64,000 nucleotides of DNA from Pectobacterium carotovorum (lineage in GTDB: Bacteria > Pseudomonadota > Gammaproteobacteria > Enterobacterales > Enterobacteriaceae): the NCBI RefSeq assembly GCF_033898505.1, contig NZ_JAXAFK010000001.1, positions 620,001 to 684,000 of the forward strand. The letters are read 5' to 3'. The notes below the pieces were generated by a model. The model did not search any database and was not told the origin of the DNA. It saw only the letters and a program-made list of their open reading frames with translations. This document shows, piece after piece, positions 17,466-26,177 of this stretch (positions are counted from its first letter, which is position 1; each line of letters opens with the position of its first letter). Both the position numbers and the translations under genes were made by a program.

Positions 17466-18464
17466 ATGCAGCAAGTTGTTTATGTCGCCAGCCCGGAAAG
17501 CCAGCAGATCCACGTTTGGCAACTCGGTGCTCAGGGTAATCTGACATTATTGCAAACCGTTGATGTTCCAGGGCAAGTTCAGCCGATGGTGATCGCACCG
17601 AATAAGCGTCATCTGTATGTCGGGGTACGTCCTGATTTCAGGGTTCTGAGCTATCGTATTGATGAACAGGGTAAATTAACTCAAGCGGGTGTGGCGTCTT
17701 TACCGGGTAGCCCGACGCACCTGTCTACCGATAACGACGGACGTTTCCTGTTCAGCGCGTCTTACAGCGGCGCTTGTGTTAGCGTTAGCCCGATTGGTGC
17801 AGATGGCATCGTCGGCGAGCCGATTCAGCAACTGGACGGACTGGAAGGGTGCCACTCTACCAATATTGATCCAACGAATACTGTCGTGTGGGCACCTTGC
17901 CTGAAAGAAGACCGTATTCGTCTGTACGACCTCAGCGCTGATGGCAAACTGAGCGTGCATCGTCAGGCTGAAATGACGACGGTATCTGGCGCGGGTCCAC
18001 GCCATATGGCTTTCCACCCCAATCAGCGTTTTGCCTATTGTGTCAATGAACTGGACAGCTCGGTGGATGTGTACCAGTTGGATGCAGCTAGCGGCGAATT
18101 GCAGAAAGTGCAAACGCTGGATGCCATGCCAGCAGGTTTCAGCGACACGCGCTGGGCGGCAGATATTCACATTACGCCGAATGGCCGTTTCCTGTATATC
18201 AGCGATCGTACTGCCAGCCTGCTGAGCGTTTTCCAGGTGTCTGAAGACGGCAGTACGTTAACGCTGACCGGTCATCAGCCGACCGAAACGCAGCCACGCG
18301 GTTTCAATATCGATCATACCGGTGAGTTCCTGATTTCAGCAGGCCAAAAATCTCAGCACATCGAGGTATATCACATCGACCAGAACACGGGCGATCTGCA
18401 ACCTCTGGCGCGTTACGCTGTCGGTCAGGGACCAATGTGGGTGTCGGTGCTGGCGCTGGACTAA
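17466..18464 (+). CDS. pgl: 6-phosphogluconolactonase
   Basis: The 332-residue product matches E. coli Pgl (YbhE, 331 residues) along its length: [10 protein letters not shown] near the N-terminus, [20 protein letters not shown] and QPRGFNIDH later. It is a seven-bladed beta-propeller that hydrolyses 6-phosphoglucono-lactone in the oxidative pentose-phosphate pathway, between glucose-6-phosphate dehydrogenase and Gnd, which is also in this window at 60753. An AAGGAGA Shine-Dalgarno precedes the ATG. In E. coli it neighbours ybhA directly; here the tRNA and tail-fibre gene intervene. Confidence 0.96.
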   Translation: MQQVVYVASPESQQIHVWQLGAQGNLTLLQTVDVPGQVQPMVIAPNKRHLYVGVRPDFRVLSYRIDEQGKLTQAGVASLPGSPTHLSTDNDGRFLFSASYSGACVSVSPIGADGIVGEPIQQLDGLEGCHSTNIDPTNTVVWAPCLKEDRIRLYDLSADGKLSVHRQAEMTTVSGAGPRHMAFHPNQRFAYCVNELDSSVDVYQLDAASGELQKVQTLDAMPAGFSDTRWAADIHITPNGRFLYISDRTASLLSVFQVSEDGSTLTLTGHQPTETQPRGFNIDHTGEFLISAGQKSQHIEVYHIDQNTGDLQPLARYAVGQGPMWVSVLALD

Positions 18465-18485
18465 GCCAGACACAACATTGAGATT

Positions 18486-18518
18486 AAGCCCTGCATTGAA
18501 TCCGCAGGGCTTTTTTTT
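18486..18518 (+). terminator. Intrinsic terminator of pgl
   Basis: A 9-bp stem (AAGCCCTGC/GCAGGGCTT) with a 9-nt loop is followed by a run of eight T. It lies between pgl and the convergent LVIVD gene and ends four bases before that gene's stop codon. Confidence 0.93.
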
Positions 18519-18521
18519 CGA

Positions 18522-19772
18522 TTAACCCCGGTATTCGATAATCGACAAACCTGCGTTGTAGTCTGTGCTGTAGATGATGCCGTCGGCATCAACAAACACA
18601 TCGCAAGACTGGATAATCTGCGGCCTGCCGGGACGTTTATCGACCATTGTGGCTGGCGCAGCAGGCACCAGCGCACCGGTTTCTTTCGGCTGGTACGGAT
18701 TACTGATGTCGTAAGCCCGCACTCCCGCATTTTGATACGTGGCGAAAATCAGTGACGAACTGATGAAGCTGCCCGGCCGGTTTTCATGCAGGTTATGTGG
18801 GCCAAAGTGTGCGCCTTTCTTCACATAATCCGCCTCTTTTGGCTGCGGGAAGGTGGCGATGCTCACCGGATTACTCGGATCACGAATATCGAACACCCAA
18901 ATCAACTTCTCGCCATCTTCCTGATTATCCAAAACGGCTTCATCCAACACGATCAGCAGATCGCGGTCCGGCAACGGCAGCGCCGTGTGTGTACCGCCGC
19001 CAAACGGCGGGCTCCAGTTGCGGTGGCTGATGAGCTGTGGATTAGTGCGATCGCTCACGTCCAGCAGGGTCAGCCCGCCATCGCGCCAGCTCCCATAGGC
19101 GGTATCACCGCTGATGATGGCATGATGCAACGCGTAACGCTTACCTTCCGGCCAGCTTGCGCGTTCTCCACCGGCGGTGTGCATGCCGGGTAGCCAGTAG
19201 CGGCCCGCAACTTCCGGACGCTGTGGATCGGCCAGATCGATAGTCAGAAAGATGTAGTCGCTGTAGCCATCGAGCAGGGCGGAGACATAGGCCCAGCGCC
19301 CGCCCACGTACCAGATACGGTGAATACCGATGCCGTCCAGCGGCAGGAAGCTGATTTCGCGCGGTTTATCCGGCGTTGAAATATCGAAAATTCGTAATCC
19401 GGCGCTCCAGCTTTTGCCCTGCTGTTTGGTACTGACCGTGTCGGCGACGGAACGGGTGTAATAGACCTTTTCTTCGGCGAAGCTGGCTTCGGCAAACAAA
19501 TCGCGTGCGTTAACGACAAGCAGCAGGTCATCGTGCGTTTGCAGGTGGATATTCCAGGTACCGGGCGGGGCAGCAATAAACCCCGCCGGCTTGGGATTTT
19601 TGGCATCGCGCACATCCACAATCGACACGCCTTGTGAAACCATATGCCCGATGTAAGCGTAGCCGCGATGAACCATCACCTGCACGCCGTCGGGTCTGCC
19701 GCCCTGATCGCTGTGTCCAATCAGCCGCATATTGCGGCTGTAATCGGGGGTGGGCAGAGGAGTCGATGCCAT
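18522..19772 (-). CDS. LVIVD-repeat beta-propeller protein
   Basis: The 416-residue protein has recurrent propeller motifs of the LVIVD type: QGVSIVDVRDAKNP, LRIFDISTPDKP, LTLLDVSDRTNP, IWVFDIRDPSNP and VRAYDISNPYQP. It has several His/Cys-containing loops (HHAII, GPHNLH, SCDVFVD), but no signal peptide is evident. LVIVD-repeat proteins are mostly uncharacterised and distantly resemble selenium-binding-protein-like propellers. It follows the sugar-binding protein gene by 15 bp on the same strand, so the two are surely cotranscribed, and a role in sensing or processing that ligand is possible. I cannot assign a reaction. Confidence 0.85.
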   Translation of the reverse strand: MASTPLPTPDYSRNMRLIGHSDQGGRPDGVQVMVHRGYAYIGHMVSQGVSIVDVRDAKNPKPAGFIAAPPGTWNIHLQTHDDLLLVVNARDLFAEASFAEEKVYYTRSVADTVSTKQQGKSWSAGLRIFDISTPDKPREISFLPLDGIGIHRIWYVGGRWAYVSALLDGYSDYIFLTIDLADPQRPEVAGRYWLPGMHTAGGERASWPEGKRYALHHAIISGDTAYGSWRDGGLTLLDVSDRTNPQLISHRNWSPPFGGGTHTALPLPDRDLLIVLDEAVLDNQEDGEKLIWVFDIRDPSNPVSIATFPQPKEADYVKKGAHFGPHNLHENRPGSFISSSLIFATYQNAGVRAYDISNPYQPKETGALVPAAPATMVDKRPGRPQIIQSCDVFVDADGIIYSTDYNAGLSIIEYRG

Positions 19773-19787
19773 AACGTTATCTCCGTA

Positions 19788-20864
19788 TTATTTCGCCTGT
19801 TTGGCTTCCAGTGTAGCAAACCACGGTGCGATAAAATCATCCGTGTGGCCCCAGCCTGGGATGATTTTCGCCAATCCGGCGACGTTGACCGCACCCGCCT
19901 GGCTGGCTAACAGCGCCTGCGGAATCGCAGCGGCGCGGAACTCGTAGGTTGCTGGCGTTGGTTCACCAGCTATCTTGTTGGCAACCAAACGCAGGTTAAC
20001 TTTACCGATCAGTTTTGGATCGACGGCCACGCTGACTTTCCACGGGCTGCTCGCTTCGCGCATCAGCTGTAAATCCTGATTGGAGATGTCGATGCTGTAC
20101 AGTTTAATTTCAGTCCGACCGTTTTCTTTCAATGCCTTATAAGCGCCCTGGCTGAAGGCATCCCACGATCCCCAGATTGCATCGATTTTGCCTTTCGGGT
20201 ATTTCGCCAGCACCGCGCCGACTTTGTTGGCGGTATCTCCCTGTACGTCGGAGGACACGGCGCCAATCGATTCCAGTTCCTTGATGCCGGGGTTAGCTTT
20301 CAGGATCTGCTGATAGGCGAGCTGGCGGCGTTCCATCGGCGGGAAGCCTGCAACCCACAGCTTGATGATATTGGCGCTACCGTTGAAATCTTTCACCAGT
20401 TGGCCGAGTGATTCGTTAGTCAGTGAAGCGTCATCCTGTTGGGTGACGGTCACGCCTGGAATTTCGCCGTTTACGGCGGTATCAAATACCGAGACGGCAA
20501 TGCCGCTGTCGACGATACGCTTAATCAAATCGGTAGAGTAGGGATCGCGGCCCTGCGACAGGATGATGCCGTCATATTTCTGGCTGATGGCCTGATTCAC
20601 GAAATCCTGAAAGCGGGCATCGTCGCCGTTGCTCAGGAAGGTGCTGACCTTGAAGCCCAGCTTTTTGCCTTCTTCGAGTACGCCGGAAACAAACTGCGTG
20701 GTGTTGTCGTCCGATCCCAGATTACGGATAACCGCGATGCGAACCGGGCCGTCATGATTGGCGATAGCCGCTGGAACGGGAGCAATGGTGGCGTTCTGAT
20801 TGGCCAGTGCCGGTAATGCGGTCAGTAAGCTCAGTGCAAGCAGGGCAGGCGTAAATTTCTTCAT
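19788..20864 (-). CDS. Periplasmic sugar-binding protein (RbsB-like, ABC transporter type)
   Basis: The 358-residue protein starts at 20864 with a Sec signal peptide (MKKFTPALLALSLLTALPALA). The in-frame ATG at 20876 is less likely because GGAG lies just upstream of 20864. The mature part is a type I periplasmic binding fold: VRIAVIRNLGSDDNTTQF, ISQKYDGIILSQGRD, and DAIWGSWDAFSQG in the C-lobe. Such proteins bring sugars to ABC importers or chemoreceptors. No permease or ATPase gene is adjacent in the window; its only operon partner is the LVIVD propeller gene. Confidence 0.9.
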   Translation of the reverse strand: MKKFTPALLALSLLTALPALANQNATIAPVPAAIANHDGPVRIAVIRNLGSDDNTTQFVSGVLEEGKKLGFKVSTFLSNGDDARFQDFVNQAISQKYDGIILSQGRDPYSTDLIKRIVDSGIAVSVFDTAVNGEIPGVTVTQQDDASLTNESLGQLVKDFNGSANIIKLWVAGFPPMERRQLAYQQILKANPGIKELESIGAVSSDVQGDTANKVGAVLAKYPKGKIDAIWGSWDAFSQGAYKALKENGRTEIKLYSIDISNQDLQLMREASSPWKVSVAVDPKLIGKVNLRLVANKIAGEPTPATYEFRAAAIPQALLASQAGAVNVAGLAKIIPGWGHTDDFIAPWFATLEAKQAK

Positions 20865-21087
20865 TATCAGCTCCATGGCGTTTTATAAAGGGATCTTGTG
20901 TTGACGATAGTGTGTTGTGTTGATGGCAGTATTGTTATGTTTTCTGCGTCACTACTTTATAGCTGTCTTTATGTCTGGATGTCTATTTAAAAATAATACT
21001 GCATCATAGCCATTGAGCGATAGTCGGGAAAGCGGGGAGAGTTATGACGTTTGGATGTAAGTTATAACGATTTGTGCTGACTGCGGA

Positions 21088-21118
21088 TAAAAGAAAAATG
21101 CCCGCGAGGCGGGCATTT
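21088..21118 (-). terminator. Intrinsic terminator downstream of the formate dehydrogenase operon
   Basis: A perfect 10-bp stem (AAATGCCCGC/GCGGGCATTT) with a GAG loop is followed, on the minus strand, by TTCTTTTATCC after the A/T end of the stem. It lies about 180 bp beyond fdnI. Confidence 0.85.
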
Positions 21119-21153
21119 GAGACTGTTGAAAAACCGATTTGTCGAACGAAAAC

Positions 21154-21256
21154 GGGAGTAGCGGAATAGAAGAGTAAAGCGTTTGCGCCAGGGATGGCGC
21201 AATCCGAGCTTACATGGACGTACTCGCAGCGTCTTTACGATCTATCCGTTACTACC
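21154..21256. repeat. Long imperfect palindromic intergenic element
   Basis: A left arm at 21154-21188 (beginning GGGAGTAGCGGA) is a good imperfect match to the reverse complement of 21223-21256 (ending CCGTTACTACC). The centre contains a second inverted repeat, TTGCGCC/GGCGCAA, around AGGGAT (21183-21202). Together it could fold into one long hairpin of about 100 nt. It resembles a non-coding dispersed repeat or MITE-like element. The rest of 20865-21300 shows only the terminator at 21088 and no gene. Confidence 0.6.
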
Positions 21257-21300
21257 GCACTACGGACTTTGTGAATACGGTGAGATCAAAAGCGAATGAA

Positions 21301-21936
21301 TTATTTCTTCGCTTCTTTCTCTTCCATTTCACGTGCCCAGCGTGGGTGGTGTTTACGCGCCCAGCGTTTGGAAACTTTGCCTTCAATCATCCCTTTGATT
21401 GACCCTTTGACCCAGAACGCCATGTACATATGGATCAGGATGGCGTGGATAAGGACGATAGCCGCAACCGCATGAAGCAGGATGGCATAGCGCACGACAT
21501 CAATCGGGAACAGGTGGGCAAAATAAGGGCGCCACATGATAATCCCGGTGATCAGCAGCACCAGCGTCAACCCCATGATGCTCCAGAACATCATCTTCTG
21601 ACCCGGGTTGTATTTACCCACTTCAGCGACTTCATGCTCATTGCCTTTTAATACCTCAACAATATTGAGGAACCACGGCAAATCGCGCTTTTTCGGGATG
21701 TTATGGCTAACAAACCGGAAGAACATTGGGATCAGGCAGATGACGATCAGCACGCCAAAAAACGGGTGCAAAATACGTCCCATTTGTGGCGTACCAAACG
21801 TCTGCGTCAGCCATTGCAGGGTTGGGAAAAACAAAGCAATACCCGAGAGCGCGACCAGGAAAAAGCTAATCACCACAATCCAGTGACAGATGCGATCGAT
21901 GAACTTGGTGCGCAAAATCATTTGTGGTTTACTCAT
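21301..21936 (-). CDS. fdnI: Formate dehydrogenase cytochrome b556 (gamma) subunit
   Basis: The 211-residue protein has four membrane helices and is similar to E. coli FdoI/FdnI. The histidines of [16 protein letters not shown] and the C-terminal HIYM/LLHAVA regions are candidate haem b ligands. It anchors the periplasm-facing alpha-beta subunits and passes electrons from formate to menaquinone. The ATG at 21936 follows GGGGGAG and is chosen over an upstream in-frame ATG inside fdnH. It overlaps the fdnH end by 8 bp, so the genes are coupled. Confidence 0.93.
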   Translation of the reverse strand: MSKPQMILRTKFIDRICHWIVVISFFLVALSGIALFFPTLQWLTQTFGTPQMGRILHPFFGVLIVICLIPMFFRFVSHNIPKKRDLPWFLNIVEVLKGNEHEVAEVGKYNPGQKMMFWSIMGLTLVLLITGIIMWRPYFAHLFPIDVVRYAILLHAVAAIVLIHAILIHMYMAFWVKGSIKGMIEGKVSKRWARKHHPRWAREMEEKEAKK

Positions 21937-22837
21937 GTTTGTCTCCCCCTTCTTTGTCTTCTCCCTCGTGCTCATGCTCCATTTCCTCGGTGTTAGGACC
22001 GACACCGACGTAGTGGAACATTAACCCGGCGAACGTGGCGACAAACCCTAACGCGGACAGTGGTTTCAGAATGCCTTTCCACAGATTGACCGGCGTGGAA
22101 ATCTGCGGGTTGTCTGGCAGATTGTGATAGAGCGATGGTCTATCTGCGTGGTGCAGAACATACATCACGTGCGTACCGCCCACGCCCTGCGGATCGTAGA
22201 GGCCTGCGTGCTCATAACCACGGCTTTTCAGATCGGCGATGCGCTCTTCTGCCAGATGCTTCATCTCTTCTTTCGTACCGAAACGGATGGCACCGGTTGG
22301 ACAGGTTTTCACACAGGCTGGTTCTTGCCCCACGCTGACTCTGTCGACGCACAGCGTACATTTATAGACACGGTTATCTTCTTTATTCAGGCGTGGAATA
22401 TTGAACGGGCAGCCAGCGATGCAATAGCCGCAGCCGATACAATGCTCGGACTGAAAATCAACGATCCCGTTGGCATACTGAATAACGGCACCGGCAGAAG
22501 GGCAGGCTTTCAGACAGCCCGGATCGCTACAGTGCATACAGCCATCTTTACGGATCAGCCATTCCAGACGATCGTTCTCTTCCACTTCGGAAAAGCGCAT
22601 CAGCGTCCAGGATTTGGCGCTCAGATCCGCCGGGTTGTCATAAACCCCGAGGTTATGGCCGACTTCGTCACGAATGTCATTCCACTCTGAACAGGCCACC
22701 TGACAGCCTTTACAGCCGATGCAGGTGGTGACATCGATCAGTTTTGCCACTTCGCTTTTGTCATTACGCACATGCGGAGGCGGTGTAAAGCCGTTGGTGG
22801 CCGAGCGTTTAATAATATCTTGTGATTGCATTGACAT
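21929..22837 (-). CDS. fdnH: Formate dehydrogenase iron-sulfur (beta) subunit
   Basis: The 302-residue product has the four ferredoxin-type cysteine clusters for [4Fe-4S] centres: [37 protein letters not shown], and CTLC with CVKTCP. A single membrane helix follows near residues 255-280, then an acidic, His-rich C-terminal tail ([16 protein letters not shown]). It relays electrons from FdnG to FdnI. It is the middle gene of the operon, 12 bp after the alpha-subunit stop, and overlaps fdnI. Confidence 0.95.
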   Translation of the reverse strand: MSMQSQDIIKRSATNGFTPPPHVRNDKSEVAKLIDVTTCIGCKGCQVACSEWNDIRDEVGHNLGVYDNPADLSAKSWTLMRFSEVEENDRLEWLIRKDGCMHCSDPGCLKACPSAGAVIQYANGIVDFQSEHCIGCGYCIAGCPFNIPRLNKEDNRVYKCTLCVDRVSVGQEPACVKTCPTGAIRFGTKEEMKHLAEERIADLKSRGYEHAGLYDPQGVGGTHVMYVLHHADRPSLYHNLPDNPQISTPVNLWKGILKPLSALGFVATFAGLMFHYVGVGPNTEEMEHEHEGEDKEGGDKHE

Positions 22838-22849
22838 AGTTGGCTACCC

Positions 22850-25800
22850 TTACACCTTCTCTACATTAACCAAAAACGCTTTGTATTCAGGCGTTTGTGA
22901 ATTAGCGTCGCCGACGCTCGGGGTGAGTGTGTTAGCCAGGAACCCTTTACGTGTGGTTCCCTCAAAGCCCCAGTGGCAGGGGATTCCAACGGTTTCCACG
23001 CTGCGTCCGGCAATTTCCAGCGTTTTGATACGCTTGGTGACCACCGCCTTGGCTTTGATGTAGCCACGCTGGCAGGAGACTTTGATTTCATCGCCTGCTT
23101 TAATGCCTTTGCTCTTCGCCAGATTTTCACCGATCTCAACAAACTGTTCCGGCTGCACAATCGCGTTAAGACGTGCGTGTTTTGTCCAGTGACGGAACAA
23201 TTCAGTAATCGAGTACGTTGTTGCCACGTAAGGGAAGTCCTTCGCGGTGCCCATGGTTTTCGCATCACGGGCAAACAAGCGCGCTACCGGGCTGGAAATC
23301 ACCGACGGATGCAGCGGGTTAGTGCCGATAGGTGATTCGATTGGCTCGTAGTGCTCAGGGAACGGCCCGTCGACCAGTTTGTCTACGGAGAACAGACGTG
23401 CCAGACCTTCCGGCAGCATGATGAACGGCCCGGTGTCTTTGCCCGGCGGTACGGTTGCGGCGAAATCAGGCACATCAATGCCTTGCCATTTCTGACCGGT
23501 CCATTCCAGCAATTTACGCTTGCTGTCCCACGGTTTCCCTTGCAGGTCGGCGGAAGCACGGTTGTAGAGAATGCGGCGGTTTTGCGGCCAGCACCATGAC
23601 CAGTTTGGCGTACAGCCCAGACCGGCATCTGCGTTGTCGCGTTTATCCATCTGGTTACCTGCTTCTGTCCAGCTACCGGCATAGATCCAGCAGAAGCTGG
23701 ACGTGGTGCCGTCATCGCGCAGCTGTGAGAAATCGGCAAGCTGCTGACCTTTTTTCAGGATCAGTTTACCGCTGTCGTCATAGATATCGGCCAGCGCCAC
23801 ACCGTTGGCTTCGCGGGCGATCTCTTCCGGATGCGGATCTTCCGGGTCTTTATAGTTCCAGTTGATGTTCATCACCGGGTCGGGATAAGCACCGCCTTCT
23901 TCTCTATACAGCTCACGCAGGCGCATCAGCAGCTTACCGAGGATTTTACCGTCGTGACGGGCTTCTCCTGGTGGCTCAGCCGCCGCCCAGTGCCATTGCA
24001 GCCAGCGACCCGAGTTGGCGATAGACCCATTCTCTTCGGCAAAGCAGGAAGACGGCAGGCGGAAGACTTCAGTCTGGATAGACTTTGTATCCACATCGTT
24101 GAATTCGCCATAGTTCTGCCAGAACGTAGACGTTTCCGTGACCAGCGGATCGATGATGACCATATACTTGAGTTTGGAGAGCGCTTCTGTCGCTTTATTC
24201 TTGTTGGAGAACGCGGCAACGGGGTTAAAGCCCTGAACGATGTAGCCGTTCATTTTGCCTTCCACCATCAGCTCGGTTTGCACCATGACGTCGTAGCTAC
24301 GATCCCACTTCGGCAGCCAGTCATAACCCCAGTTATTCGACGCTTGAGCATTATCGCCGTAGAAACTCTTCATCATGCTGATAAAGAATTTTGGCGTGTT
24401 CTTCCAATAGTTAACCTGGTCAGGCAGCAGCGCGGTCGGCGTGATTTGTCCCAGATAGGTTTTCAGATCCGTCTGCTTTTCTGACGGCAGCGGCATATAG
24501 CCCGGCAGATTTAATGACAGCAGGCCCAGATCGGTATAACCCTGAATATTCGAGTGGCCGCGCAGCGCATTGATACCGCCGCCAGCCATACCGATGTTAC
24601 CAAGTAAAAGTTGGATCATTGCCGCTGAGCGAATGATCTGTGCACCGTTGGTGTGGTGCGTCCAGCCTAAGGCGTACATGAACGTCGCCGTTTTGTTCGG
24701 CACACAGGTTTCGGCCAGCGTGCGGCAAATCTCTTCATAATCTTTGGCTGAGGTACCGCACAGGGATGTCACCATTTCTGGCGTATAGCGGGAAACGTGT
24801 TTTTTCAGCAGGTTCCACACGCAGCGCGGGTGAGATAGCGTGGTGTCGCGTTTGGCAAAGCCAGATTCATCAAGCTCATACTGCCAACTGGATTTATCAT
24901 ATTGACGTTTTTGTTCGTCGTAACCGCTGAACAAACCTTCGTCAAAGCTGAAATCTTCTCGTACGATCAGGCTGGCGCTGGTGTAGGACACCACATACTC
25001 ATGATGAATTTTATCGTTTGTAATGAGGTAGTTAACGATACCTAACAGAAAGGCGGCGTCTGAACCTGCGCGAATGGGCGCGTAGAGATCGGCAACGGCC
25101 GCGGAGCGGTTAAAACGCGGATCGACAACGATCAGTTTTGCATTATTGTGCGTTTTCGCTTCAACGGCCCATTTGAAACCGACCGGGTGGGCTTCTGCCG
25201 GGTTGCCGCCCATGACGATGATGACGTTGGCGTTTTTGATATCAACCCAGTTGTTGGTCATGGCGCCACGGCCGAATGTCGGTGCCAGCGCGGCGACGGT
25301 TGGCCCGTGACACAGGCGAGCCTGGCAGTCGATGGCGACCATGCCGAGAGAGCGGGCAAATTTCTGGTCGAGAATACCGGTTTCGTTGCTGGCAGCAGAA
25401 GAGCACAGCATACCGGTAGTCAGCCAGCGGTTGACGGTTTCGCCTTTGGCGTTGGTACGTTCGAAGTTGGCGTCACGGTCAGCTTTCATCAGGCGCGCAA
25501 TGCGTTCGATCGCGTCGTCCCAGCTGATTCGTTGCCATTTGTCTGAGCCTGGCGCGCGGTATTCTGGGTAGAGCAGGCGGTTTTCGCTGTGGATGTAGTC
25601 GACCAGACCCGCACCTTTCGGGCAAAGGGAGCCGCGGCTGACTGGGTGGTCCGCATCACCTTCGATATGGAAAACGGAAGGTTTTGCATTCTTGGCGCCA
25701 TCTCCCAAGCTGTACATGAGCACACCGCAGCCGACCGAACAGTATGTGCAGTTGTTACGCGTCTCTTTTGCGCGTAACAGCTTATATTGACGTACTGATG

Positions 25801-25897
25801 CCATTGCTTCCGTGGGTGTAAAGCCCAATACCGCGAGAGTGGTTCCAGCCATCCCCCCCGCGCAAACTTTAAAGAAACCTCTTCTATTTAGTTGCAT
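22850..25897 (-). CDS. fdnG: Respiratory formate dehydrogenase catalytic (alpha) subunit, cysteine variant
   Basis: The 1015-residue protein matches the E. coli FdnG/FdoG length. A twin-arginine signal (NRRGFFK, residues 4-10) sends it to the periplasm. CTYCSVGCGV binds a [4Fe-4S] cluster and the remainder binds bis-MGD molybdenum. At residue 196 the codon is TGT (25310-25312): the motif reads QARLCHGPT where the E. coli enzymes have selenocysteine (UGA). The frame has no in-frame UGA, so no Sec insertion is needed. The ATG at 25897 is used because it starts the Tat signal; AGGGA precedes it. FDH-N assignment (fdn) rather than FDH-O rests on the NarL-like site upstream. Confidence 0.94.
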   Translation of the reverse strand: MQLNRRGFFKVCAGGMAGTTLAVLGFTPTEAMASVRQYKLLRAKETRNNCTYCSVGCGVLMYSLGDGAKNAKPSVFHIEGDADHPVSRGSLCPKGAGLVDYIHSENRLLYPEYRAPGSDKWQRISWDDAIERIARLMKADRDANFERTNAKGETVNRWLTTGMLCSSAASNETGILDQKFARSLGMVAIDCQARLCHGPTVAALAPTFGRGAMTNNWVDIKNANVIIVMGGNPAEAHPVGFKWAVEAKTHNNAKLIVVDPRFNRSAAVADLYAPIRAGSDAAFLLGIVNYLITNDKIHHEYVVSYTSASLIVREDFSFDEGLFSGYDEQKRQYDKSSWQYELDESGFAKRDTTLSHPRCVWNLLKKHVSRYTPEMVTSLCGTSAKDYEEICRTLAETCVPNKTATFMYALGWTHHTNGAQIIRSAAMIQLLLGNIGMAGGGINALRGHSNIQGYTDLGLLSLNLPGYMPLPSEKQTDLKTYLGQITPTALLPDQVNYWKNTPKFFISMMKSFYGDNAQASNNWGYDWLPKWDRSYDVMVQTELMVEGKMNGYIVQGFNPVAAFSNKNKATEALSKLKYMVIIDPLVTETSTFWQNYGEFNDVDTKSIQTEVFRLPSSCFAEENGSIANSGRWLQWHWAAAEPPGEARHDGKILGKLLMRLRELYREEGGAYPDPVMNINWNYKDPEDPHPEEIAREANGVALADIYDDSGKLILKKGQQLADFSQLRDDGTTSSFCWIYAGSWTEAGNQMDKRDNADAGLGCTPNWSWCWPQNRRILYNRASADLQGKPWDSKRKLLEWTGQKWQGIDVPDFAATVPPGKDTGPFIMLPEGLARLFSVDKLVDGPFPEHYEPIESPIGTNPLHPSVISSPVARLFARDAKTMGTAKDFPYVATTYSITELFRHWTKHARLNAIVQPEQFVEIGENLAKSKGIKAGDEIKVSCQRGYIKAKAVVTKRIKTLEIAGRSVETVGIPCHWGFEGTTRKGFLANTLTPSVGDANSQTPEYKAFLVNVEKV

Positions 25898-25964
25898 TAG
25901 TTTCCCTGTGTAATTATGTGTCATTTTTGTTGCGAGCAATTTAACAACACACAAGTTGTGGGCT

Positions 25965-25978
25965 TTGCGCGAAATCAA
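25965..25978. promoter_or_regulatory. Possible FNR site upstream of fdnG
   Basis: TTGCG-CGAA-ATCAA resembles the FNR consensus TTGAT-N4-ATCAA with one perfect half. Its centre is about 75 bp upstream of the fdnG ATG and 40 bp downstream of the NarL-like site, a plausible arrangement for an anaerobic, nitrate-induced promoter. Confidence 0.45.
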
Positions 25979-26003
25979 AATTTAAGTATTTAAACCCCCA
26001 TTA

Positions 26004-26019
26004 CACCTATAAAGAGGTA
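26004..26019. promoter_or_regulatory. NarL/NarP 7-2-7 site upstream of fdnG
   Basis: On the minus strand, TACCTCT-TT-ATAGGTG matches the tail-to-tail NarL heptamer arrangement TACYYMT-N2-AKRRGTA in 13 of 14 defined positions. It is centred about 114 bp upstream of the fdnG start. Nitrate-activated NarL uses such sites at E. coli fdnG. Confidence 0.7.
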
Positions 26020-26137
26020 TATTTTTTATTCGTTATATATTGTAATGCATAACGGTTTTGTTATTTCATGGTTACAAACTATGCGGAGCCGCGTGTCAGT
26101 CGGAAAGGAATAAACGGGGATTTGTGGAGAAATTGTT

Positions 26138-26167
26138 GCAAAAAAAAGCCGGATAAGAATCCGGCTT
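26138..26167 (-). terminator. Intrinsic terminator of metG
   Basis: A 9-bp stem (AAGCCGGAT/ATCCGGCTT) with an AAGA loop is followed, on the minus strand, by a run of eight to nine T. It lies 10 bp after the metG stop. Confidence 0.94.
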
Positions 26168-26177
26168 GATGTGATGA

